This document shows positions 49,428-60,680 of a stretch of 63,817 bases of DNA, one piece after another. The notes below the pieces were generated by a model. The model worked only from the letters and a program-made list of their open reading frames with translations. It ran no database searches and had not been told where the DNA came from. Origin of the DNA: Temnopleurus reevesii (Eukaryota > Echinodermata > Echinoidea > Temnopleuroida > Temnopleuridae); NCBI GenBank assembly GCA_036244855.1, contig BQKZ01000323.1:1-63817 (forward strand). Direction: 5' to 3'. Position numbers and translations under genes: made by a program. Within the stretch, counting starts at the first letter, position 1. Every line of letters starts with the position of its first letter.

Positions 49428-50253
49428 TATATAATGGAATCACGGTTATGTTGTTGTTGCACGAGGATGTTTTGATCAGCGTGTGTCCGACGTATAATGA
49501 ACTTGACAAACAAGTTGACGTAAGTCGAATACGCTATAGATAGTTTTTGCATACGCTAAGTACTCTTCGTATACGGTGAAAACGCACTGAGATCTTTTCA
49601 AAGATATGATGCGGTAGATAAGACCTGTCTTATTATTGTTATTATTATTATTGTTAATATTATCATTATAATTATTACCATCATTATTATCAAAACTTCA
49701 TTGTGAGGTTTTCGAGAAAAAGAGTTGCAAATAGCATTGTTTTACACATGCCGACGTATGCCTCGCATAAGTCAAAGGTCCCTTGCACAATTGTGGGCAA
49801 ACGATAATTTTCAGTCCTAATACATCACAAGTTGACGTTTTAGTCTTTACGTCATCGATATACGCTGGACTTTAGACTAAGAGAATAAAGAATTACCGAA
49901 GTACTCGACTCATGACGACGTATGGGAGCATATATTAGCGTGTCCTTAACGTATGCAAAACTTATCCATAACGTACACGGTGCATGGCGACGTTCGCCAA
50001 ATTTTTCGACAAATACGTCTCGCATGCACGTGCTGTCTCGAATGTCGAGATGTGACAACGCAAATAAGTTGTTAACGCCGGAGATAAACTATCGTTTGAA
50101 TAATTTGCTGAATCGTTCGATATTGCTTCGTAACACATTTTCAATTTTTTTTTATAAAATACGCTTTGCATACGCTCAGAATATCCCTAGAGTCCAAGTT
50201 CAGCATACGGCGACGAAAGGCCGTCTCTAGTTTTGTTTTCAATGCCGTATAAG
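49428..50253. mobile_element. CGTA-rich dispersed element, copy 3
   Basis: Contains TGTCCGACGTATAATGAACT, GTTTTTGCATACGCTAAG, ACGTTCGCCAAATTTTTC and TGTCTCGAATGTCGAGATGT, each alignable with other copies. It ends near TTTTCAATGCCGTATAAG, equivalent to GTGAAAACACTATAAG of copy 4. An ATT microsatellite (about 49630-49690) interrupts it. Confidence 0.6.
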
Positions 50254-51149
50254 ACTGCACTGCACACGACTTGCTGTTTTGTTATATTTTAGCCTCCCAT
50301 TCTGATGATAAATACAATAACAAGTGGATCATTTTCTAGCTAGAGGGGACGATTTCACCACAAATTAAATATTTTTTCCATCTTAGTCTGAGGATTTAGG
50401 TGTCTTTAAAAAGGTATCCCGTCCCCAGGCACTAAGATAATAATCGATTGTCCGATATTAATATATTTATTTGCAAAATTGATATGCAACGTGAACTTCT
50501 ATAAGTGATGCGACGTGAAGTACAAGAATATTAAGTTATGGTATGAATGGTGTTACCTAATTATAATCGCCCACGAATTGAACTTGAACCGTGACGGTAT
50601 TGTTGACAGCCACCTGTGAAGTCATTATACTGACCATTCATCTATTTTTGTTCCCTGTGAAATTTCTTCATCATGCGCACACCCATGATGTGGAGTCCTG
50701 AGGAGGGGGGGGGGGGGGGGCTCTGCTCCCCTTTAGGAGCAGACAGGCAAAAAAAAAACCCACTGTACATAAAATTCCAGCTGCCTCTGATTGCGCCCCT
50801 CGGGGCTAACAACAAAAAATTTCAATAGGATATCTTATGAATTGTTGCAATGTCCGACTTTGTTTCCGTGCAACACTACCCCCTTCGCTACCGCCACTTT
50901 GCGAAAATACGGACGATATATGGTGCTGTTGCAAAAATTCATGGAATCTCATGGGGGAATTTATGATGAAAGTGTAACCGTAGTCTGTGTATCATTAGTC
51001 AAGATGGTTATTGATGCCTTGTAAATCACATATAACAGGTGCAGTTAGGCTATAGATCTTTTGACACCAATCGCACCAGTATCACAAATATACTTTATCT
51101 AGCTTCTCACTTCCGTCATTATCTCTATTCTCTATCAGCAATATACTTC
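50254..51149. other. Intron 2 sequence with homopolymers
   Basis: A G run at about 50706-50720 and an A run near 50751 are the main features. No exon recognised. Confidence 0.5.
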
Positions 51150-51162
51150 CACACTTACGGAA

Positions 51163-51214
<52 letters not shown>

Positions 51215-51807
51215 TAACACACTACACTCATGACCCAGTCAATATTGTGTTTCATTTTTTTTCAGCTCGTTTCCTCCTCCAGTCCTCATCTTAACCGCTC
51301 GTGTTACGTCTAACATCCCACCCCCCCCAAAACACACCCACACCCACATCCAAACAGCAAAAACGCATCCTATGCACACACACACACACCTTAACGCATT
51401 GCACTCCCAACTCAGTCATTCTGTGTTTAATGATATAGATTATTTCTATAGCGCTAAAAACAGAGAGTACCATAGCGCTTTACACTTTAATCGAACAAGG
51501 ACAAACAAAACAATTTGCTTACTGTGGGAAAAGGTATTAGTCTTAAGATGTTAAGAATTATAAATTGTCCGTATTGCAAGAGGGATACTGTTCCAAAATT
51601 TTGGAGCAGTTACTGAGAAGCGCTTTTCAGCTTTTTCATTTTCTTCACCTCGTTTCCGCCTCATCTTAACCATTCGTGTCCTCTGATGTCTAACATCCTA
51701 CCCCTCCCAAAAACACACCCACACCCACAACAAACAGAAAAACGCATCCTACCCACACACACACGCACACGCATATTCACGTTATACTACCCAGGCAGGC
51801 ACACACA

Positions 51808-51854
<47 letters not shown>

Positions 51855-52680
51855 TAACGCACCGCACTCCCGACTCAGTCAATTCTGTATTTCATTTTCT
51901 TTACCTCGTTTCCTCCTCATCTTAACTCTGTGTATTCTCTGACGTCTAACATCCCACCCCCTCCCCAAACACACCCACACCCACACCCACACCAAACAGA
52001 AAAACGCATCCTACCCACACACACACACACACACACACACGCATATTCACGTTATACTACCCAGGCAGGCACATACANNNNNNNNNNNNNNNNNNNNNNN
52101 NNNNNNNNNNNNNNNNNNNNNNNNNNNNNNNNNNNNNNNNNNNNNNNNNNNNNNNNNNNNNNNNNNNNNNNNNNNNNNNNNNNNNNNNNNNNNNNNNNNN
52201 NNNNNNCCCCCCCCCACCCCAGAAAATAAACACCCACACCCAAACGGCAAAAACGCATCCTCCCGCACACACAATCGCATATTCACGTATATACTACCCA
52301 GGCAGACTCACACACACCTTAATCAAGGAATTATCCCTATACACTGCACTTCCGACCCATCAATATTGTGTTTCGTTTTCTTTACCTCGTTTCCCCTCAT
52401 CTTAATCGTTCATTTTCTCTGACGTCTAACATCCCAATTCCCCCAAAAAAATCACCCACACCCACACCAAAACGGCATAAAACGCATCACACACACAACC
52501 GCATATTCACGTATATACTACCCAGACAGGCACACACACAAACACACACACACACACACCTTTGACGCACTGTGCTCCGATCCAGTCAATATTGTGTTTC
52601 ATTTTCTTTACCTCGTTTCCTCCTCATCTTAATCGTTCGTTTTCTGTGACGTCTAACAATTAACATACCACCCTCTCTCT
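51150..52680. repeat. CA-rich tandem satellite, at least five units
   Basis: Units share CTTAACGCACTGCACTCC, TTACCTCGTTTCCTCCTC, GACGTCTAACATCCCACC, ACACCCACACCC, AAAACGCATCCTACCC, GCATATTCACGT and TACTACCCAGGCAGGCAC, with (CA)n between. Units are very roughly 200-300 bases and start near 51212, 51393, 51650, 51853, 52317 and 52558. One unit has foreign sequence at about 51431-51640. The 129-base gap lies inside. Confidence 0.8.
52078..52206. other. Assembly gap of 129 N
   Basis: The gap falls within the CA-rich tandem satellite of intron 2. Its length may be an estimate. The flanks carry the same repeat unit, so the missing DNA is probably more satellite. Confidence 0.95.
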
Positions 52681-55078
52681 CCCTGTCTCTCTCTCTCTCT
52701 CTCCCTTTTCTCTCATTTTTTTTCTTCTTTTTCTTCTTCTTCTTCTTCTTCTTCTTCTATGATTAATTTCCTTCAATTTGTCTCACATTATGAGACATAT
52801 ATCATTATGGTTTGTGATTGAAATATGTTTTAATTTATTTTAAAGAAATGGAAATCTTGAAGTGTCACGATTGTTAAAATTCATATCATAGTTTGTTTTA
52901 CGCAATATACACTCCAAGCTAAAGCAGTGGTACTATAAGCTCCATCTATTTTCACCTTAAGGGAGTCCATTGTTTAATTATTTTACCCCATATTTAACAA
53001 GAAATATAAATCAGTTATGAGCTTTTTGAGATGCATTTGAGATTGGAACTATATATCAATCATTCATGCAGCTTTGAATTTAATCTGCGAATATCTATGA
53101 TTTTATTCGCACCTTTGGGACGGCCTGAAACCAGTGAAAAAAGGGAAAAGTTTAGAGCAATGTGCAAAAGCATATTTAGATAATATATCAAAGACCCAAA
53201 CCTTAAATGCTTGAATATAAAAATTGAAATACCGGTAAGTAGTGATAGAGCTTAGTTTGAAAAGGGAATGAATTGGAGTAGTAAGTTTTCTTGATTTATG
53301 ATTTATATGACATGGGAATTCACTACTTAGAAAAAACGGATTAAGCTGTAAAGTGCATTTTGAAAAGTTTAAGTACGTCTTTGTTTTTATTTTCAGAGAA
53401 GAAAAAACATCCTAGATAATAGGAAAATGGGATTTGGCTTTATTTTTTTCAAATAAATCTCAGGTCACGCTAATTGCTTTCACGTTTTCGAATACTTTAT
53501 TCCTTCGGATAAATTTTCCTAACAGGAAATACGGCCTGCAGTCTAATGAGCCGACTCTGAATTCGTAGAAATACTGAAATAACATGATGATTTGGTTTAA
53601 GGATTTGCACGTACTTCACCGCTGTTCCAATCGAATCACTTTCTCTTTTGACCTATATCTTGTTTATTTCTCATTTATTTAAATTTGGTCAATTACTGCC
53701 TATATAATCAGGTATGATACACACAAAAACGGTGAGAAAGAGAGAGGGGAGAGAGGGAGAGGTGGATAAACCGTTGGATAAATAATATATAGGTAGTTAG
53801 ATAGAAAGATAGATATGAAAAATCGGATTAGAATTGACTGGAGAAAGACATTTAGAAACAAAACATAACACAGTCGAAATATAAATTGTAAACCATGTAC
53901 AAAATCCAATTGTATATGTGTTGGTGACAGTTATCATCTTATTTGAGGTAAGAAGCGTGCACACTTTATTTTTTTGCTCGATATATCTGAAGAATAACAA
54001 ATTGGCATCAAAATGAGCTCTGAGTTTATCAAATTTGACCGGACCGTTACAAATAAATAAGCAGGAATTTTGGGTAAGATATGTGACGTGCTGCATTAAA
54101 TCCAGGTGAGGTGAATGGCTACAAGAATGAAGAAATTCCTTGAATGCAGTGAGCACCGAATGGAAGCCTTGCTATAGCCGGAAAATAATACAAAGAGCGC
54201 TTGAAAATAATTCGTTTGAATTGCCCTTTGTATTCTAATTATTATTGTAGGGTAATGCATTCGTACTCCAAAACATGTACATCCTCTTTTTCACCAAAGG
54301 ATGTATTATATATGTTGTCTTTATCACTATAACTAAATTATAACAGCACGAAGACGTTCTCTCCTTGATGATCTGTGAATGTCAATATACATGTTCAATT
54401 GTTTGTTGTATAGCTCTATCGTGATGGCAATGGTTTATCACATCATCGTGTTGTGAAATCTAAACTGTCATCTTGTTTAAAGGTGATCATGACCTTGTCT
54501 CATATGTTTACCTTTTGATCATCTATCATTCGATAGTTCATCAAGCTTCAATGAACGTAGGCGTAGGAAAAGGTCTCTATCTTATTTGCGATGCCCTATG
54601 ATATGATAAAGTAATCTCTGTTCAAAAGGGCATCATCCTTCCTCGAGTACTTTCTTTCTTAAAGAAAGAGCCTAGGATCATTTCTTTTAGTTATTTAATG
54701 ATTATCACTTAATACTATTGTATGTATGCAAATTAAATAAGAACAGTTCACGGATTGCATTATTTCATCCTTTCATTGTTTTCTCATTAAAAATTGGCGG
54801 GTGAACTTCAAAAAGTTAACGTGACAGTCCTAACCTCAAAAACCTGTAGCCATCTAACCCCAGACAATTAGGTAAGTCAAGTACAAAATCTGAGAACATA
54901 ACGCAATCAAATGGAGCAAGAAAATTTTGTCAAGCTTCTGAGACCGCAATAAATGGTAAAGGAACATACCCCCCCCCCCCCTTCCCATCTTCGGACTGCT
55001 CGAAACTTAGTTTTGAAAAGGCTCCCTGGTGAAATTTATTTAAAGCTGCAAAGATGCACCTATTTTGTGAATACCTAC
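52681..55078. other. Intron 2 sequence after a CT/TTC tract
   Basis: A (CT)n and (TTC)n tract runs to about 52757. The rest is AT-rich, with a poly-C run near 54969. No further module exon is visible. Confidence 0.5.
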
Positions 55079-55198
55079 CACAGTTTTGTTCATCTGATAG
55101 ATCCCTACAATCTGGAAACCCGTCACACATCCGTAACCTTGGGTAGCACTGTCTCCCGTCCTTACAGCGATTCGAATCTTCCGGACAATGTATGTGTT
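55079..55198 (-). CDS. Exon 2: LDL-receptor class A module 1
   Basis: This 120-bp exon is preceded on the minus strand by a T-rich tract and TTTTAG, and followed by G|GTAGGT. In phase 1 it reads about 40 residues with six cysteines in the LDLa order: CPEDSNRC, KDGRQC, YPRLRMC, then CDGFPDCRDLSDEQNC. The CDG, DC and SDE elements that supply the calcium ligands are all present. The usual aromatic residue before the third-to-fourth cysteine segment is replaced by RLRM. The split first codon completes as GAA with the G from exon 1. The exon lies alone between introns of about 4.6 and 8.4 kb, unlike the later modules, which are clustered. Confidence 0.85.
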
Positions 55199-56639
55199 CT
55201 AAAACAAAACAAACAACAAATAAACAAATAACAGACTACATTTTTTTTTTAAAGTTACAGAGTACAAAATATTTCATAAAGATATTGTAAAGTTTCTGGG
55301 TTGCATACATTTCAGACTAATAGGTTGGGTAAATTAAGATAAATTTTTTCAATTACTCTATTGCAAAAACTTGGAAAATGTCATATAGATATTTAAAAAA
55401 GTGCTCAAAATATTTCTTATGTAGTTTTAAATCATACGCTGTTGCTAACTTTTTTTTTCGACAATTCCTTTGAATTTAATCTTCCAACATAATAGACCGG
55501 TTTACCACTACATTCAAATTTATGTACGTTTCTATCCCAAGAACGATAAGTTACGAGGTATTTCTTAAACTAGCATTTTCGCAACAATTGAATAACAATA
55601 ACAAGTATTTGTTGCTAGGTCGGGCAAACATCGGCAAAGTTTTCCGGTTGCCAAGAATAATCTTTGTGTTAGAGGCATGCATCTTTTAGTACCCCCCCCC
55701 CCCCTATTCACTGTGTATTCAAAATCGTATGCCCTATGTCATCTTCCAATAGCTACCGACACTTGCCTTTTAAAATAATCCTGATTATTGCGTAAAACTT
55801 TATCTTGCGATATACTGCGCATATGAGTAGATTTCAGACAACTTTTTAGGGGATGTTGTAGATTTGGGTCAAGTGGTCATGTTTGTTGCTCATTGGATCC
55901 CTGTTCGCAATCGGAAGATTCAATCGCCCCTCTTGCTTGGATTACAACGATTGATATTTCTTATGCGAAATTGTAAAAATTTAAAAATCTGCTAAAGTAA
56001 CCGTCCATGTCAAATTTTAGATAGTTGCTTGCTTTTAAGGTAATCATTTCTTAGTCTAATGTCAATCTAAATTCTTTTTGTGAACAAAAATTCAAGTTAA
56101 AAATACACTTCACATAGTTTGTAACAAGTGTGAATCATATCAATGCAAAGTTAACCAGTCCAGTAATAAAAAGTAACATTGGGATATTTTTGGGGGTCTG
56201 TTTTCGTTTGCAGAACTCTGGAATGTTATGGCAAATCACATGTCCAAAACTATGTTAAGCAACTATGTTAAGCAGCTCCTATCAAACGTATATATGATTT
56301 GAAGGATATTATGTCTAAATCGGTATCGTATTTTGTGTTGGTCTGGAAGTTTGCTACTCACCATTTCATAATCTTCTTCTCAAATTGACCAGAACAATAT
56401 TGATCACAGGTCAAGGATCGTTGATATATGAATAATTATTGTGTTTCTTAACATATCTAAATATGATACCCACCCGCATTTTATATTATATAACAACGGG
56501 TTAACACACTTCCCTGACTTATTTTTAGCAGACACACTCGCATCGATGAAGATGATTTTCAATTGTTGACAAGACATTTCTAAAAAAAAATTAGTAGGCT
56601 AGCTATATAATCTTTAAGAATAGATAAATAAAATTGTAT
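55199..56639. other. Intron 1 sequence, nothing recognised
   Basis: AT-rich, with a poly-C run near 55693. No exon seen. Confidence 0.5.
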
Positions 56640-56797
56640 TAATTTGTTCGGAGCGCCGTGAGCATCTATTTGGGATGGAAAGTGCGATAATAAGCGCCAT
56701 GAATTGTTATTATCATTATCATCATCATCATCATTATTATTGTAATTATTATTATCATCATTATTATCATTATTACAATTTTATCATCATTATAATG

Positions 56798-56842
<45 letters not shown>

Positions 56843-56850
56843 GTAATGAT
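56640..56850. repeat. LINE/SINE-like tail followed by mirrored ATT/AAT microsatellite
   Basis: GGAGCGCCGTGAGCATCT and AATAAGCGCCATGAATTG resemble the tail of the LINE end at 30900-30975. They lead into (ATT/ATC)n, then (AAT/GAT)n. The two microsatellite arms are complementary and could form a long hairpin. Confidence 0.55.
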
Positions 56851-57235
56851 AATGATATCTTTTTAATGTAATAGTAATATCATTATTATTTCTATTATTA
56901 ATACATCCTTTCCCCGAATTTGATTGTAATAATAATACGGTAAATTGTTGAATAATCTTTAACCAAGTGGTGAATCGACAATGCATATGACGTACTGATA
57001 GCTTATAAAATCAATTACAGGTGAAACTGTTCCGGACGTGGAAGTGACAGAGCTTCACGGGTGAGGTGTGAACCATCTTCCCGTTCGGAAAGCATCCAAT
57101 CTCAAACCACCTGTCGTTCCATTGAGCGACCGGAACTCACCCTTCCCGACAAATAGATTCACTTTCCTTTGATAGGGGGTCCGTTCACATTGACAGGGAA
57201 TCTTACGCAAAGCTGCGAAAAAAATTCATCCATCA

Positions 57236-57540
57236 TGGAAGCATCTTGGTGTAGTGGTTCCGACTCTCACCTTTCAACAAAAGGGTCGAAGGTTCGAACC
57301 TCACCCATGGTGTTAATTTCCTTCAGCAAGAAATCTATCCACATTGTGCTGCACTCAACCCAAGTGATGTAAATGGGTAAGGCAGGAAGATATTCCTTAT
57401 GCTGCGGAGAGCCGTAATGGTTACCAGCTAAAGCCGGATAATAGTGAGTGTAGAACTTTAGGCGCCATGAGTACCGATAAGGTGGACCTGTGCGCTACAC
57501 AAGTAGCTACCATAGGCATTATCATTACTATTATCATTAG
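57236..57540 (+). mobile_element. tRNA-derived SINE
   Basis: A pol III A box TGGTGTAGTGG at 57247-57257 and B box GGTTCGAACC at 57291-57300 have tRNA-like spacing (44 bases between starts). A tRNA-unrelated body of about 200 bases follows (GTGCTGCACTCAACCCAAGT, GGTGGACCTGTGCGCTACAC), then a degenerate ATT/ATC tail. The head does not make a good cloverleaf, and the long body shows that it is a SINE rather than a tRNA gene. Confidence 0.75.
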
Positions 57541-57914
57541 CATCATGCAGGTTGTTGGAGATTCTTCTTTCATCTCTTGCCACAAATGGTGTACGTAATA
57601 TGTGGGTCTACTAATAGATTCAAATTGTTATCAGTTCTTAATAGACCTAAGATGTTCTTTACGATCCGAAAGCTTGTCCGAGGCCCGCCTGACATAGCAA
57701 CAAGTAATGTATGCAAACTCGATCCCAAGCATTAAGGTTCAATACACTATAATCAGCATACCAAGACCAAGAGTCGTATACCAAACAAAGTAAACTAATT
57801 GGCTAAAGACGTTTCTTTCTTAATTTTGAAATCAGGGAATTATGTGCCGTCCATAAAGTTGAGATAACTTAATAAGGATGACTTCATTACAATACGTCAA
57901 AGAATAAGAATAAA
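57541..57914. other. Intron 1 sequence, nothing recognised
   Basis: AT-rich DNA between the SINE and the next element; no exon seen. Confidence 0.5.
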
Positions 57915-58235
57915 TGGGAACTTTGTCATGACATTAATGAGGAATTAAGATGAAGAAAATTAAGATGAACAAACTTTGAAACGTTGAAAACAATTGAAAA
58001 TTTGAAAAAATCGGATAATCCGTTCAAAAGTTATTATTTTTTAAAGTTGCCATTTCCACCTGTGATGGACATCCTTGAATTGGTAACTTTGGCATAATCT
58101 GTAATGTCATACACGGAGAACTCCCCATTCACTCTGTACATAAATTGACTAAATATGGATTATTATCATATGTTAAATGAGAAATCATCACCATTTCTTG
58201 TGGAACGCTTGCAGAATTGACGTGGGTTTATTGTA
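57915..58235. mobile_element. AAAGGGGAA-family element, left half only
   Basis: Contains AATCGGATAATCCGTTCAAA, TGGACATCCTTGAATTGG and CACGGAGAACTCCCCATTCA, in the order of the left half of the 12798-13406 copy. The mirrored right half is absent here; a right half without its left half lies at 62775-63045. Confidence 0.6.
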
Positions 58236-58384
58236 TTTGATCTAAAAAAAAAATGTTGCCATTTCGTGTCAATTTGGACATGAGCACGCATTCGAAAACT
58301 AGACTCGTGATTAGTCACTGTGCAGTAGCCTCCTAGTTCGTGTCCCAAAATAGTACGACTTGCCAAGACAAAATCGTGGCCAAA

Positions 58385-59385
58385 AGTCGTGGAAGTATCA
58401 ATCGGCCTTTATAGAGCTCCTGCACTCGGACGTTCTAGCCAGCATTTGCCCGATGTATGAGGAACTGGCAAATGCTTTGGCATACGTAGATCTATATGGT
58501 TATGTTTTGCATACGTTAAAAACGTTGTCCTGCAACGCAAGGGTTTCAAGAAAAAATATAAACCATGATGTCTTTCATAAAGCTGTATAGAGGTACCCAG
58601 TGTTCAACAAATGGCTGATGAACCTTTATCTGCACTGATTAATAACCACTGGCGCTGGATCGCACCTGAGAACGGGTCACCAATCGTTCGTACAGTCGTG
58701 AGTGGATCTACAAACAGCTATCTAAAACATAACCCAGAACATATGGCTTATACGCCATGAATAAGCTTTTGGAACGCTGCACAATCGGCGATAAACATCT
58801 ACAACATTCACTCGTAAGTCGAGATACATTACACTTTCATACCTTCAGCGAATGCCCGACGTAACTTTCTTGTCTAATATTGTATTCCGACGAATGTCTA
58901 GCTCTAGCATATCCCGGCGGTCAAAACTTCACAACCTATGCCCAATGAAAGTCTAACGTTTTGGAGAAAAAATAGGAATTATCTTAACGTATTTCGACTT
59001 CATAATAAGTAACTTATACGAATAACGTTACTTTGTGAATATATGGCAACAATTGCGTAATGGCCTTATGTGGATATTATGTGTCATACTTCAGCATACG
59101 TCTATGCATACGCTCAAAATTTGTGCGTTCAGGGTAAGACGACAATTGTTGCCAAATTTCATGTGACATTCGTGTGACGACCCCATTACATTTGACATAC
59201 GTTTGTAAACGCATTTCATCGTTTTCATATACGCTAGCATTGATAGAAAAGTGTTTTGCTCGTATAAAGATTATAAACCACTTAACATACAAAACGTAGC
59301 CGACTTATGCGATCATACTTACCAAAGTTTCCATACGTCTGGCATATGCCGATTACAACGTTCTAGTGTGAAAACACTATAAGAA
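58385..59385. mobile_element. CGTA-rich dispersed element, copy 4
   Basis: Starts near CTTTATAGAGCTCCTGCACT and GACGTTCTAGCCAGCATTTG, and ends near GTTTCCATACGTCTGGCATA and GTGTGAAAACACTATAAG. The termini are weak inverse repeats. A TTTCATAAAG-family element is nested at about 58566-58735. Non-coding; it occupies intron 1 about 370 bases from exon 1. Confidence 0.65.
58566..58735. mobile_element. TTTCATAAAG-family element nested in CGTA element
   Basis: TCTTTCATAAAGCTGT at the left and AAAACATAACCCAG at the right match the ends of 17502-17675. The interior TAATAACCACTGGCGCTGGA and GAGAACGGGTCACCAATCG also match. Confidence 0.6.
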
Positions 59386-59760
59386 AAAGTAGATTTTCCA
59401 TAGTAATTCAAGATTTTTCCATGCGCTAAACGTTTGGATAGGCGGTTTTTACAGACCTCGTAACTTCATTAAAAATAATTCTTACAATTACACTTTGCAC
59501 AATGGAACATTAGTAGGCTTCAATAAATGTTATTTTTTCTTGAAAATGAAGGTGGTCCTGAAAAGGACGTACCCATTCTCGACGATTTGATGAGCAAATC
59601 AAACTACAGGCAAAAGGGTATGATGAGTGCACTATTGCGCAATTTGGACTCAAACAGTCTCGTAACTTAAGCTGACTGGCATTATTCCTCCCCAATCAAA
59701 TTGAGGAACATTTTAGTCTACAAAGTTGGGAAACGTCGACAAACAATGTCTTCTACTCAC

Positions 59761-60100
59761 CAAATAAACCAATGACCATCTTGCGCAACTCCTCATGCCC
59801 GATGTTGAGCTGGCCTATAAATCTAGCTAGATGAGAGACAGTGTGGCCGACCATTTCTTCAGGTTGGCTATCAGTGACGGTCCGTGTGGTGACTACCTTA
59901 GCCTGTGATGGTGATAACTGGTAGGTTGGTGTCCCTACGGATGGCATCCTTGCTGTTACTTGCAACATCCGAAGACGTTTGATTAACGATTCTTCAACAG
60001 AGGTACACATAGCAGGTGGAAGTAGAATAAGAAGCGAAACAGCACCAATTAGAAAGACACGCAGTCCTAGTAGAGTCCATGATCTAAAAAGTAGCACCAT
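59761..60100 (-). CDS. Exon 1: signal peptide and unassigned N-terminal region
   Basis: The first exon encodes 113 codons plus one base. The longer open frame reaching 60154 begins with GTG directly after an in-frame TGA, so I chose the first ATG (60100-60098). It has A at -3 and G at +4, a good initiation context. Residues 1-14 form a short basic-ended lead; residues 15-30 (VFLIGAVSLLILLPPA) form a hydrophobic core; A30-M-C32 fits a signal peptidase site before TSVEES. The remaining 81 or so residues (33-113) contain no cysteine module and are Ser/Thr/Val-rich, then end in a more helical stretch (HEELRKMVIGLF). The exon ends G|GTGAGT, an excellent donor, in phase 1. This matches the phase-1 start of the LDLa exon at 55198. 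An upstream non-coding exon or a different transcription start is possible. Confidence 0.7.
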
Positions 60101-60154
60101 TATCACTGCTGGCGTCCACTTGCACTTGTCAATTCCAAGAGCTATGGGAGCCAC

Positions 60155-60496
60155 CGGTCAGTCAGCCTTCGTCGTGATCACAGAAGAGAAAAAATACAAG
60201 TTTACCAATCGGCTGGTTCCCTCTATCTTGTTTCGCCAGGCAAATATGTAAATGGTGAGTTTTTACATGACAGATATGTATTTTTCATGCCGAATAATGC
60301 ACTATGATTTAAGACAGTTGTCATTGTCTGATCACTAAGAGAAAGGAAAAGCCATGGATCGGATAAGCTCCTTAGCGAAGCGTGCAATCACTTTATACTA
60401 AAAGTTTCTCCCACGCCTCGGATCTCGATTGATCAAATTTCATCCTTATTCCCCGTCTTCAACGCACTCCCACTTTCGCGCCATTTTCGTTCTCCC
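60155..60496. other. Sequence 5' of exon 1
   Basis: The in-frame TGA just upstream of the GTG-started frame lies here. This stretch should hold the promoter and 5' UTR of the minus-strand gene. Only a weak TATA-like word was found. Confidence 0.4.
60391..60397 (-). promoter_or_regulatory. Possible TATA-like box upstream of exon 1
   Basis: The minus strand reads TATAAAG about 290 bases upstream of the chosen ATG. It is the clearest TATA-like word in the 400 bases before exon 1, but such words are common in AT-rich DNA. No initiator or CpG island supports it. Treat it as a weak candidate. Confidence 0.2.
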
Positions 60497-60680
60497 TGTT
60501 TCTCTCTCCCTCTCTCTCCCTCCTCTCTCTCCCTCTCTCTCCCCTCTCTTTCTCTCTTGTATCTCCTTCTCTCTTTCTTTTTTCTTTTCCCCTCTTTTTT
60601 TTTCTCTCTCTCGATCCCTCCCTCCCCCCTCTCTCTCCCCTCTCTCTCTCCCTATCTCTCTTTTCCCATTTCCACACTCT
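60497..60680. repeat. Long CT-rich polypyrimidine tract
   Basis: About 180 bases of CTCTC, CCCTC and TTTCT runs. On the minus strand this is a GA-rich tract about 400-580 bases upstream of the exon 1 ATG. Such tracts can act as promoter elements but here may be only a microsatellite. Confidence 0.9.

Larger units (their letters stand above)
40686..60100 (-). other. Eight-exon gene for a secreted LDLa/EGF mosaic protein
   Basis: Gene-level entry. Exons in transcript order are 60100-59761, 55198-55079, 46633-46511, 45811-45698, 44926-44813, 43988-43869, 42519-42358 and 40807-40686. All introns are GT-AG and all are phase 1. Exon lengths sum to 1215 nt, so the frame closes exactly on TAA and predicts 404 residues: signal peptide 1-32, unassigned region 33-113, LDLa1 about 114-153, LDLa2 154-194, EGF 195-232, LDLa3 233-270, LDLa4 271-310, LDLa5 311-364, LDLa6 365-404. 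LDLa modules are calcium-dependent, disulphide-bonded ligand-binding units of about 40 residues; symmetric phase-1 exons are typical of shuffled extracellular modules. No transmembrane segment follows the signal, so secretion is inferred, although the N-terminal hydrophobic stretch could be a signal anchor. Introns are about 4.6, 8.4, 0.7, 0.8, 0.8, 1.3 and 1.6 kb. Extra exons in the two large introns cannot be excluded. No orthologue is claimed. Confidence 0.8.

Noticed and set aside
51039..52565. Thr/His-rich frames in the CA satellite
   Set aside because: They are simple-repeat translations, some running through the N gap.
57247..57301. tRNA gene
   Set aside because: A and B boxes are present, but acceptor and anticodon stems are poor and a 200-base SINE body with a tail follows.
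59753..60154. 133-codon frame starting at 60154
   Set aside because: The first codon is GTG and TGA lies immediately upstream. The animal start is the ATG at 60100, and the last codons are intron beyond the GTGAGT donor.
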